Origin: CAZWUL01 sp964636625
GTDB lineage: Bacteria; Atribacterota; Phoenicimicrobiia; Phoenicimicrobiales; Stramentimicrobiaceae
DNA length: 22,717 bases
Direction: 5' to 3'
NCBI GenBank assembly: GCA_964636625.1
Contig: CAZWUL010000017.1
Coordinates: 1-22,717, forward strand
The position numbers were made by a program, and so were the translations under genes. The notes beneath the pieces were generated by a model. It ran no database searches and was not told where the DNA came from. It saw only the letters and a program-made list of their open reading frames with translations. Numbering within the stretch: the first letter of the stretch is position 1; every line of letters begins with the position of its first letter. Positions 15,245-22,526 of this stretch are shown in pieces.

Positions 15245-15253
15245 AATATTATT

Positions 15254-16903
15254 TTAATAACCATCATTGGGGCTAATTTTATTTTTCGGTTCCTCTTCAT
15301 AAAATATTCTGGAAATATTCTTATAGACAGATAAGATATTCTCTTCAACAGCCCTATCGCTGTAACCGGCATTATGTGGAGTCATAATAATATTTGATAA
15401 TTCATGAAAGTGAAATTTACTTGGTAATATTTCTCGGTGGTTTATATCAGGATATTGATACCAGGTATCAATAGCTGCACCTGCCAGATTTTTATTTTTT
15501 AAATTGTGGTATAATGCTTTTTCAGCAACGACTTCTCCTCTGCCAATATTAATAAGATACTTACCTTTCATCAGCCTCAGGATATCATCATTAATCATAT
15601 TGTTAGTTTTGGTGGTAAGTGGTACAGCAATTATCACAAAATCAGATTTTCCAACAACATATTCTAATTGCTCATGAACACCTAAAAATTTCAGTCCATA
15701 TTTTTTATCTAATTTGTCTTCTTTTTTCAAAGAACGTTTAATAGCATAGATATTCATCCCAAGAGACAAGGCCTTTTTGGCAATCTCCAATCCAATAGAA
15801 CCAAGCCCGATAATGCCTAAATTTTTTCCATGGAGCTGTATGGTCGTCTCTTTGGTTATAAAACCATGCCATTTTCCTTTTCTTAAATCTTGGTCGTTGT
15901 TCACTAAATTCTTAGCCAGGGATAGTAACAGACAAATAGCATGTTCAGAAACCGCATAGCTATTGGCATGGGTATTGCAAACACTTATTTGGGGATATTT
16001 TTTAAAAGCTTCTAAATTTAATTTATCTACTCCTGCAAATGGTATCTGGATAAGCTTTAGATTTGCTGCAATCTTAAGTTCTTCTTCTGTTAATTCTCCT
16101 CCTATAACAACATCTGCTTGGCTTATTTGTTTTTTTTGTTGACCCTCTTCTGGAGATAAAAAAATAAAATTAAGAGGTAACTGTTCTTTTTTATTAAATT
16201 TTTTAAACATTTCTAACCAGTATTTTTGACTCACCATTTTGCTTAATATTAAGACATTCATTTCTTTACAAACCTTTTGGCTCTTTTCTTTTTTCGGGTT
16301 TTTCTGATATTTACGTGCTGCTACAATATGTTTGCACTCTAAATTCCATTTTTGGCAATTATTTTGAAAATCATAGCAATCACATTCGGGAATTTCCAGA
16401 TTAACATGATAAATATTATTATTCTTTCTATTTTTTACTAAAAAAATATTTCCTTCTCCTGAAACTTTTAAATCATTTGCAGCCATTGCCCTGCTATTTT
16501 GTTCTTCCTGAATTAATAATTTTCTTGCTAAACTGTCGGCTAATTGATTCTCTTCTCGTCGATTCCAGATAAAATAGACAGGCACTTTAATCTTTTTTAA
16601 TAACTCCTGTATTCTCTGGTAAAGAACGGCAATTTTTTTATTTTTTACCTTAAACTGCTTATTTAGCTGTTTAACTACTAACTGGCTATCACAATAGAAT
16701 TCAATTTTTTCTGCAGGTATATCCTTAACTTCCTCCAGCCCTCTGATGACAGCATGGTACTCAGCTATATTATTGGTCCCCTTCCCCACAATTTCATTAG
16801 CTTTTTTGAGCAAATTACCATCCTTATAGATAACAACTCCTATTGCCATATTACCGGGATTTGGTATACAGGAACCATCTACACGAACCAATATTTTTGA
16901 CAT
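15254..16903 (-). CDS. RNase H / SWIM zinc finger / D-2-hydroxyacid dehydrogenase fusion
   Basis: One uninterrupted 549-residue frame contains three recognisable domains. Residues 1-132 are a type 1 RNase H with the catalytic acids Asp9 (VDGS), Glu48 (IAEYH), Asp72 (CDSQ) and Asp123 (LADSLAR). Residues 139-200 look like a SWIM zinc-binding domain with C174xC176...C190xH192. Residues 215-549 are a D-isomer-specific 2-hydroxyacid dehydrogenase: NAD-binding GLGSIG (366-371), Arg455 in NIGRGEVV and His510 in TPHNAGY. The usual acidic residue in the DVYExEP segment is replaced (DTWYQYP). The ATG at 16903 has AAGGGG 7 nt upstream. An internal ATG at 16261 lies exactly at the dehydrogenase boundary with a weak AAAAGG before it, so a separately translated dehydrogenase is possible. 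It follows the LOG-like gene by 38 bp. The joint function is unknown; substrates cannot be named from the sequence. Confidence 0.8.
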   Translation of the reverse strand: MSKILVRVDGSCIPNPGNMAIGVVIYKDGNLLKKANEIVGKGTNNIAEYHAVIRGLEEVKDIPAEKIEFYCDSQLVVKQLNKQFKVKNKKIAVLYQRIQELLKKIKVPVYFIWNRREENQLADSLARKLLIQEEQNSRAMAANDLKVSGEGNIFLVKNRKNNNIYHVNLEIPECDCYDFQNNCQKWNLECKHIVAARKYQKNPKKEKSQKVCKEMNVLILSKMVSQKYWLEMFKKFNKKEQLPLNFIFLSPEEGQQKKQISQADVVIGGELTEEELKIAANLKLIQIPFAGVDKLNLEAFKKYPQISVCNTHANSYAVSEHAICLLLSLAKNLVNNDQDLRKGKWHGFITKETTIQLHGKNLGIIGLGSIGLEIAKKALSLGMNIYAIKRSLKKEDKLDKKYGLKFLGVHEQLEYVVGKSDFVIIAVPLTTKTNNMINDDILRLMKGKYLINIGRGEVVAEKALYHNLKNKNLAGAAIDTWYQYPDINHREILPSKFHFHELSNIIMTPHNAGYSDRAVEENILSVYKNISRIFYEEEPKNKISPNDGY

Positions 16904-16941
16904 AATATTCCCCTTTATTTATCAAAAAACTTAAATAAATT

Positions 16942-17442
16942 TTAATTTAATATTTCTCTCAACAATTGTCTTAACCCATCCACTTCATTTACAAAAAATA
17001 CCAGGTTTTTATCCTTATAATGATAAATCCAGGCCCCTACTTCAAACCGGAATAATATGACCTGTTTACCATGGTTCAAAGCCAGTGCTATTTCCGAAAT
17101 AGTGCCAGCCCTGCCTGGCAATGCTATTATAATATTACTGCTTAAAACATTGATTACATTTCTCGCTAAACCCATACCAGTAATAATTGGAATATCAATA
17201 TACCTAGACGCAAAGCAATTCCTATCATTTGGTAAAATTCCTATTGTAATTCCACCATTTTCCCTGGCACCTTTAGCCGAAGCATCCATTACTCCGGAGG
17301 CTTTTCCTCCATTTAACAATACCCAGCCCTCTAGTGCAATCATCTTTCCAATTTGATAGGCATATTTCTCTTCATCGGCAGTAACAAACTCTGCACCACC
17401 CATGACCCCAATAATTATCCTTCGGATGATAATTACCTCCAT
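16942..17442 (-). CDS. LOG/SLOG-family nucleotide-binding protein (TIGR00725-like)
   Basis: This is a Rossmann-like protein of the SLOG/LOG superfamily, resembling the TIGR00725 group. Visible motifs are IGVMGG near the N-terminus, the Gly-rich LNGGKASGVMDASAKGA, and the hallmark phosphate-binding PGRAGTISEIA (family PGGxGTxxE). LOG proteins proper act as phosphoribohydrolases; this subgroup has no firmly established reaction, so I give no enzyme name. At 166 aa the length is typical. The start is doubtful. The ATG at 17442 has no Shine-Dalgarno upstream, while the GGAGG at 17436-17440 lies inside the frame and is placed 8 nt before an ATC (17427), which would give the family-like N-terminus (M)RRIIIGVMGG. 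It is the first gene of an operon with the RNase H fusion. Confidence 0.8.
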   Translation of the reverse strand: MEVIIIRRIIIGVMGGAEFVTADEEKYAYQIGKMIALEGWVLLNGGKASGVMDASAKGARENGGITIGILPNDRNCFASRYIDIPIITGMGLARNVINVLSSNIIIALPGRAGTISEIALALNHGKQVILFRFEVGAWIYHYKDKNLVFFVNEVDGLRQLLREILN

Positions 17443-17521
17443 TCAGATATTTTTCAATTATTACGATAAATCGCCGTTTTTAAGCAATTCTCATCAGTAG
17501 ATAATACCTTTTTACTATTAC

Positions 17522-17550
17522 ATTATATTATCTTATCATTTTATTTACAA
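17522..17550 (-). promoter_or_regulatory. Promoter candidate for the LOG-like/fusion operon
   Basis: On the minus strand, -35 TTGTAA (17545-17550; 4 of 6) and a perfect -10 TATAAT (17522-17527) are separated by 17 bp. The predicted start, near 17515, gives a leader of about 70-90 nt. It is divergent from the plus-strand promoter at 17592. Confidence 0.55.
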
Positions 17551-17591
17551 AATTATGTGACCATTTCCTCAATCCTGATAGATATTAATAT

Positions 17592-17619
17592 TTGACATTT
17601 TTTAATAAATGACTAAAAT
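17592..17619 (+). promoter_or_regulatory. Promoter for the plus-strand two-gene operon
   Basis: A perfect -35 TTGACA (17592-17597) and -10 TAAAAT (17614-17619; 5 of 6) are separated by 16 bp. The predicted start, near 17626, gives a leader of about 75 nt before the ATG at 17701. Confidence 0.65.
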
Positions 17620-17700
17620 GTTGTAATTGAGATAGGAATAAAATATTTTCATAAAAATGACACGATATTTTTTTGCTCACTGAAAAAGGGGTTTTCGAAT

Positions 17701-18429
17701 ATGGATAAAAGAATACAGTATGCTTTTGAGAATTCTAAAATATTAAAATGGCCTAAACAGCTAATTTCTTCCTTTGGCTCATCTGAAATACATTATCATG
17801 TGTTAACTGAACCGGTCTATCAGGAATTCACCAAAGGGGTTATTGAAACAGTTGTTAGAGAGGGTAAGGTTAGCTGGTACACACCACAATTATTAACTCC
17901 GGAATATATGCTCAGAATTGAGGGATTCAGCGATGAAGCAAAAAAGGCTTTTTCTTCTTTGGCCAATGAAATTCCTGATATAGCAAGTATCTTATATCGT
18001 TTTCAATTCAAAAGAGAAGTTGATTCAATGAATTTTGTTACTGGTAGTTTAGATTCTGTTGCTGATAAAATTTCGAGAGATATAGATAAAAGAGGTGACA
18101 ATCTATCTGCTGTTATAAAAGGTGTTGGAGATTTGTGGGATATTTCCCTTTCTAAATTTATTCTTGATATGATGACCAGAAGTGCTAGACAATCTCAATT
18201 TCCTGAACTCAGAAAAAGAGGCTTAATATCCTATAACCAGCTTGGACAACAGGTTGTTTCCAGAGATAATAAAGGTATTCCTATTGTCGCTAGAAGAGAA
18301 ATCGAATCCATGTTCCAAAAAGTTAAAGATGGAGAAATGGAACCAAAAGACTTGAAGAGAGAACTTGATAGATGGGGTTTATTTGAAATATATCAGGACC
18401 GTTTTTTCGAATTATTTAGAAGGAGGTAG
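17701..18429 (+). CDS. Conserved-looking protein of unknown function
   Basis: I do not recognise this 242-residue protein. It has no signal peptide and no clear membrane segment, so it is probably cytoplasmic. The composition is that of a mixed alpha-rich globular protein: charged, with Trp and Tyr spread through it and no low-complexity tract. The C-terminus (about 195-242) is a strongly charged helical segment ending RFFELFRRR. No catalytic motif is evident. The ATG at 17701 is preceded by AAGGGG at about 10 nt. The next gene's Shine-Dalgarno, GGAGG, overlaps its end and the two are 2 bp apart, so it is the first gene of a tightly coupled two-gene operon. Codon use is like the rest of the window, so it does not look recently acquired. 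Confidence 0.8.
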   Translation: MDKRIQYAFENSKILKWPKQLISSFGSSEIHYHVLTEPVYQEFTKGVIETVVREGKVSWYTPQLLTPEYMLRIEGFSDEAKKAFSSLANEIPDIASILYRFQFKREVDSMNFVTGSLDSVADKISRDIDKRGDNLSAVIKGVGDLWDISLSKFILDMMTRSARQSQFPELRKRGLISYNQLGQQVVSRDNKGIPIVARREIESMFQKVKDGEMEPKDLKRELDRWGLFEIYQDRFFELFRRR

Positions 18430-18431
18430 TC

Positions 18432-19031
18432 ATGTCTCATATTAAATCAGCATTGGAGATAGCCCTGGAAAAATCAAAAAAAATTGACAAATTAAGCCCA
18501 CAGGAGCTATCCAGGATAAAGCAACAGGAAAAAATTGATAATATCCTGGCAAAATATTACAAGGACCAGATTAAATTGGATGAATTGTGGCAGACCCTAA
18601 AAGGTTTTTCAAATAAGCTCCTGGTTAGAGCCCAAAATAATTTTATACAATCCTTAACTTTCCAGAGTAATGATTTTGAAATTTCAAAAAGAAAGAACGG
18701 GATACTGGCTATTGAGAATTTAAAAGAAAATAACCAAGTATCAGACATAGAGTTTTATCTTGAAGAAATAAAAAAATTTAAGAATGAATACCAAAAAAAC
18801 AAAGAAAAAATTATCACTAATTTAAAGGAAGAACTTGAGAGAGATCCCCAAAAGAAACTACAAACCTTCCAGCAGGGAAACCAAATTATGGTAAAAGAGT
18901 TAAGTATAGAAGAGGTATTGGAGCAAAATCAGCAATTAAAAGAAAACCTTAATCACATAGAAAAACAGCTAAAAAATAAATTCGAGCAAGCAAAAGAAAA
19001 ACTGAGTGAGCTCACTGGTAGTAAAGGATAA
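18432..19031 (+). CDS. Coiled-coil protein of unknown function
   Basis: This 199-residue protein is very rich in Lys, Glu, Gln and Asn and almost entirely helical in character. A short N-terminal segment, IKSALEIALEKSKKI (4-18), looks like the most constrained part. The rest, especially about 105-195, has heptad-like spacing of Leu/Ile/Phe, suggesting coiled coils. There is no signal peptide, membrane segment or enzyme motif. AAGGAGG lies 5 nt before the ATG at the end of the preceding gene, so the pair is probably translated together and may form a complex. A scaffold or binding role is an inference only. The operon ends at the strong hairpin at 19059. Confidence 0.8.
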   Translation: MSHIKSALEIALEKSKKIDKLSPQELSRIKQQEKIDNILAKYYKDQIKLDELWQTLKGFSNKLLVRAQNNFIQSLTFQSNDFEISKRKNGILAIENLKENNQVSDIEFYLEEIKKFKNEYQKNKEKIITNLKEELERDPQKKLQTFQQGNQIMVKELSIEEVLEQNQQLKENLNHIEKQLKNKFEQAKEKLSELTGSKG

Positions 19032-19058
19032 AAATAATAGAGTTTTCATTAAAAAGAA

Positions 19059-19108
19059 AAAAGAAGTGCAGGCTATCTTATATTCTGAAAGTAACCTGTA
19101 CTTCTTTT
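19059..19108 (+). terminator. Terminator of the two-gene plus-strand operon
   Basis: The arms AAAAGAAGTGCAGG (19059-19072) and CCTGTACTTCTTTT (19095-19108) form a 14-bp stem with one G-U wobble and a 22-nt loop. It ends in TTTT, followed by AT-only sequence. It begins 27 bp after the stop codon. Its A-rich left arm would also give a T-run on the minus strand, so it may work for the convergent minus-strand gene as well. Confidence 0.75.
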
Positions 19109-19226
19109 AAAATATATTTTAATATTCAAACCTATCTGTCTCTAAAAAATTTACTAATCTATTTACCTTCTTAATTACTGTCAATAACTATTCCTTCCAG
19201 CCTTTTTGGAAAGCAAGCTGAAATAA

Positions 19227-20897
19227 CTATGGTAAACCAATAATCATCATATCCCTGGGATGTATGATTGAATAAGTAATACTGATTTCTGCCTTTTGCT
19301 GGGGTTCCAATAAAAATTCCCACATCCAGATACCCTCTTTATCTTCCCAGTTTTTTATCTGAGGCTCTTTGCTAATTTTTCCAATCTTCACCTGAATTCT
19401 ATCATCTTCAGAAACGGGTATGCTTTCAAAGATTTGACATATTGATTCTATATCCTGGTAATTTTCAATTGTAATTTTATATTCATATTCTGTTTCAATT
19501 TTTGAGGAAGGGATAGTTGCAATTAATGTTTCATCCCTGAACTTCTTAATTAATTCTCTTTTAACCTTTATGTTTTCCGCAATACCTAAAGATATATCAA
19601 AATCATTCCCTGGTGGAATATAACTTATTGAGGTATTCCCGGTAAATCCACCTTCCAAAAATATATTTATTTTACCCGGTAACAAAGGAATGGATAAATT
19701 ATTTTCAACATATACATTAAAATACATGAAAGGGCTTTTACCTGGATAACCCTTATAATTAAACTGGCCGTTTAATTCTGCTTCAGATATTAAAACCTTT
19801 GCCTGGCTGGTTCCTGAAGGAATAGAAACCCTTTGAGGAATAATAAAAGTAACACTTGTCCCTTTATGTTCAAAAGGTATTAATTCTTCTTCTTTTTCAG
19901 CAAGGCTATCCTCATAAGATAGGGTAGAATCTTCCCGAACAAACATAGGTGCCGTTTCTAATGATTTTTGCATACTCTCCTCAATCTGGAAAGGCCTTAA
20001 AAACCAGGACTCAATTGAAGGTAACTGTCCTGATAAAGTTGGTTTAGCAGTGGATAAGGATATCTGAACATTTTCCCAATCCACTCCTGTTGATTGACCG
20101 ATAAGCGCATAGGTAGTTATTTCTATTTTGTCATTTTTCAGGTCTGTCTCCAAGTCATAAACAGGATGCCAGCTAACTTCCTCGTTTAACAGATAAGATA
20201 CCAGGATTCCTAATGCGGTTTTTTGATATATCTCTAAATCCAGAGCTATAATTCTCTTTGTCAGTCTTTGTTCACCGGTTATTTGTTGAAGTCTTTTTTG
20301 TAAAAGAGAAATTCGGTCTTTATAATATTCTATCTGAAAATCATGGTCTAAAAATTGTTCATAATTAATCCTCAATTTCTCATTTAAAAAATTATAAATA
20401 CTTTCAAGCTGCTCTATTGAGGGAATATCAATATTTTTTTCACCCGGTTTATACCCCTGGAAAAAATAAATAATTGAATTTAGAAATTCTTTCTTATCTT
20501 CCAGGCTATTCTTTTGGATTTTAATAATTCTTATCTTTTTTTCAAGCTCATCAATTTCATCCTGTAATTGTTTTATTTTAATAGACAGTTCTTCTTCAAC
20601 ATATACTGTTTCAACACTGACTCCCTTAATACTAGCCAATCCATCACTGACACCTTCTAATTCTGCCCTGATTGTTTTCTCATCAAAATTCTCAATAATA
20701 TCATCAAAAACTATACGATGAAGTCCTTTGTTTAGCTCTACTTTTCCTTCTCTTGTCAATAAAGCAGAATTGGGATAAATATGGATGTTGCTGATTTTTG
20801 AATCTATACTTATTTCCTGCGAAAATACAGTAAATGTTAGGGAACAAAATAACAGCAGAACAATAAAGAGAAATAAGTTATTTCTAATTATTCTCAT
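19227..20897 (-). CDS. Secreted DUF4139-type (MuiA-like) protein
   Basis: The N-terminus has a clear signal peptide: Arg-containing n-region, hydrophobic core LFLFIVLLLFCSLTF, and likely cleavage near FSQ (residue 26), with no lipobox. The mature part matches the DUF4140/DUF4139 plan: an N-terminal beta domain starting SNIHIYPNSALLTREGKVEL, a coiled coil at about 104-145 (KIKQLQDEIDELEKKIR), and a C-terminal beta-rich domain with SWHPVYDLETD and ALIGQSTGVDWENVQISLST, the latter typical of the conserved DUF4139 core. At 556 aa the length is typical. Proteins of this kind have been called mucoidy inhibitor MuiA in the literature, but the molecular function is not established. GAGGTGA lies 8 nt before the ATG at 20897. 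It follows the metallo-beta-lactamase gene by 97 bp on the same strand. Confidence 0.85.
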   Translation of the reverse strand: MRIIRNNLFLFIVLLLFCSLTFTVFSQEISIDSKISNIHIYPNSALLTREGKVELNKGLHRIVFDDIIENFDEKTIRAELEGVSDGLASIKGVSVETVYVEEELSIKIKQLQDEIDELEKKIRIIKIQKNSLEDKKEFLNSIIYFFQGYKPGEKNIDIPSIEQLESIYNFLNEKLRINYEQFLDHDFQIEYYKDRISLLQKRLQQITGEQRLTKRIIALDLEIYQKTALGILVSYLLNEEVSWHPVYDLETDLKNDKIEITTYALIGQSTGVDWENVQISLSTAKPTLSGQLPSIESWFLRPFQIEESMQKSLETAPMFVREDSTLSYEDSLAEKEEELIPFEHKGTSVTFIIPQRVSIPSGTSQAKVLISEAELNGQFNYKGYPGKSPFMYFNVYVENNLSIPLLPGKINIFLEGGFTGNTSISYIPPGNDFDISLGIAENIKVKRELIKKFRDETLIATIPSSKIETEYEYKITIENYQDIESICQIFESIPVSEDDRIQVKIGKISKEPQIKNWEDKEGIWMWEFLLEPQQKAEISITYSIIHPRDMMIIGLP

Positions 20898-20994
20898 ATT
20901 TCATATCACCTCTTATCCCTAATAATATTAAGTACTCATATTTTTATTTAAATGCTCTTTATCCCAAAAAAACAAAAGATATTTTTGCTTCTCG

Positions 20995-21828
20995 CTATTC
21001 TATAACTATCCCGGAACCTACCTCCACCAGGTTAGAAACCCGTGATAAGGCAATTTTAGAAGGCAAATCAACACAATGACAGGCATGTACCTGGTCAGGA
21101 TTAAGATTTTCAAAATATTTGACGGTATTTTCAAGCTGCTCTTGTGATGGATTTAATAGATGGAAACCGCCAATGATATCATAAACCCTATCCTCCTGGC
21201 ATATTTGTCTGGCATATTCTACAATATTACATATTCCAGCATGAGAGCAACCGGTTATTACTATCAAGCCTTTAGAAGACCGAACAGCAATGGCTGTATC
21301 ATCAAAAAGATAATCGTCTATCTCTTCTCCATCTTTCATTGTTTTACCAATTGGATTTTTTGCTTCAAAATCATACTTTCTTGGAATTTCCCCCAGAAAA
21401 ACCACATTGGGAGTTAACCATAATGGCTTGTGAGATAATTTTAAAGAAAAATAGTGTTTTAACATCTCCACAGAAACAATTGAACCAATAGGCCCTATTT
21501 CGGGAATTAGCTTCAAAGAAAAAGCCTCAGGATGAGCGACAAGCTCTGCCTTTTTGCATGGTTGCTTTTCTATCATTGCCTCAGTTATTAAATTAATCAG
21601 ATGGGGTAACCCCCAGGTATGATCCAGGTGCCCATGGGAAATAATAACATAATCTGAATCCAGGAGATTTATTTTCATTTTCTGGGCATTTATTAAAAAC
21701 GCATTGGAATAGCCAACATCAAATAGTATCTTTTTATTATCCTCTTCGATATAAAAAGATAAACCCGGTTCTGCTAAAAAATACCTGTCAATAATAGTAT
21801 TATTATCGATTAAAATTGTTAGTTTAAT
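20995..21828 (-). CDS. Metallo-beta-lactamase-fold protein (COG1237-like), ATT start
   Basis: This cytoplasmic MBL-fold hydrolase resembles the COG1237 group, some members of which are annotated as methanopterin-precursor (ribofuranosylaminobenzene phosphate) synthases; the substrate here is unknown. The metal motif HGHLDH is at 65-70, with further candidate ligands His196 (GCSHAG) and His223 (GGFHLL). The first ATG (21678) would start just before HGHLDH and delete the first beta-strands. In the same frame, with no stop, 50 more codons extend upstream and encode a typical family N-terminus (IKLTILIDNN..., RYFLAEPGLSFYIE, ILFDVGYSNAF). No ATG, GTG or TTG begins this extension. Instead a perfect AAGGAGG (21837-21843) sits 8 nt before an ATT codon (21826-21828), giving 277 aa. 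The preceding gene ends 19 bp away, so they are probably one operon. Confidence 0.85.
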   Translation of the reverse strand: MKLTILIDNNTIIDRYFLAEPGLSFYIEEDNKKILFDVGYSNAFLINAQKMKINLLDSDYVIISHGHLDHTWGLPHLINLITEAMIEKQPCKKAELVAHPEAFSLKLIPEIGPIGSIVSVEMLKHYFSLKLSHKPLWLTPNVVFLGEIPRKYDFEAKNPIGKTMKDGEEIDDYLFDDTAIAVRSSKGLIVITGCSHAGICNIVEYARQICQEDRVYDIIGGFHLLNPSQEQLENTVKYFENLNPDQVHACHCVDLPSKIALSRVSNLVEVGSGIVIE

Positions 21829-21847
21829 TTTGTTTTCCTCCTTAATA

Positions 21848-22369
21848 TTATATTTCGCCTCTGACCTTAAAAAAGATTATTGCAAAATCTTCTATCATCC
21901 GGTTTATTTCATTTCTTGCAATCTGGTTTATTTCTCTTTCATCACAAATACCCAGAACCTCATCACTCCACATCTCATAATTCTCATAATTTCCTGCCTT
22001 GCATTCAATAAAATACGCAATTGGGCTACTATCTCCTGTTATCCATACCCTAAACCAGATACTGCCTACCTTTCTTGCTTTTTCTTCTTCCTGAAATATC
22101 AACGACTCTTCTGAACTAATTTCATTGTATGCAATCCCGCTAAAATTATTTTTATACCTTAATTTTGCATAGTCAGTCAACTCATCTCCTCTTAGCCCAA
22201 TTAAAGGAGCGCGCTCGCCCTGTACTTTGACATAAATATAACCAAAAGTATCTATCTCCAGAAAATCACCGTACAATATTTCAATGATGCTTTTCTGGGC
22301 ACTGGCAACGCAGGTAAAAGAAAAAGCCATTATTACAATAAAAATTAAAATAATTATTTTCTTTTTCAT
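21848..22369 (-). CDS. Small secreted protein of unknown function
   Basis: I place the start at the ATG 22369 (173 aa), because it begins a classic signal peptide (MKKKIIILIFIVIMAFSF, cleavage probably after ASA near residue 24) and AAGGGTGA lies just upstream. The open frame continues to 22510 but that part is AT-rich spacer. The mature protein of about 149 residues has no recognised motif. It is mixed beta/alpha in appearance, with an early strand-rich part (YGDFLEIDTFGYIYVKVQG) and a helical C-terminus (about 145-173). The N-terminal mature segment hints at a small beta-barrel but I would not name a fold. It is followed after 19 bp by the MBL-fold gene. A perfect 16-bp palindrome lies just upstream of its start. 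Confidence 0.75.
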   Translation of the reverse strand: MKKKIIILIFIVIMAFSFTCVASAQKSIIEILYGDFLEIDTFGYIYVKVQGERAPLIGLRGDELTDYAKLRYKNNFSGIAYNEISSEESLIFQEEEKARKVGSIWFRVWITGDSSPIAYFIECKAGNYENYEMWSDEVLGICDEREINQIARNEINRMIEDFAIIFFKVRGEI

Positions 22370-22386
22370 TCTAATCACCCTTCTCA

Positions 22387-22402
22387 CAAATAAATTTATT
22401 TG
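22387..22402. promoter_or_regulatory. Perfect 16-bp palindrome, operator candidate
   Basis: CAAATAAATTTATTTG is a perfect inverted repeat of 8-bp half-sites, ending 18 bp upstream of the ATG at 22369. Symmetry and position between the likely promoter and the Shine-Dalgarno fit a dimeric repressor site. It is AT-only apart from its ends, so chance or DNA bending is also possible. Confidence 0.35.
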
Positions 22403-22526
22403 CACAAATAATACATTTCGCCCTATAATAATATAAAAATATAAATATTTAAAAAGTTCCCAATTCTCATTTCTATTTATTATGAATTGTAAACGAAAAA
22501 TCAGGAACAAAATTATTTATCTTTCA

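Larger units (their letters stand above)
14881..15253. other. hflK-fusion gene intergenic region
   Basis: About 370 bp of AT-rich DNA separates hflK from the minus-strand fusion gene. It holds the hflK Shine-Dalgarno and promoter candidate, and a weak terminator-like hairpin near 15228-15244. The rest shows no coding potential or clear structure. Confidence 0.55.

Noticed and set aside
21830..22114. Plus-strand 94-codon frame opposite the secreted-protein gene
   Set aside because: It runs antisense to a gene with a good signal peptide and Shine-Dalgarno; its product is hydrophobic noise.
22370..22510. Longer start of the secreted protein at 22510
   Set aside because: It would bury a classic signal peptide 47 residues inside the protein; the extra part is AT-rich spacer containing a palindrome and the Shine-Dalgarno.
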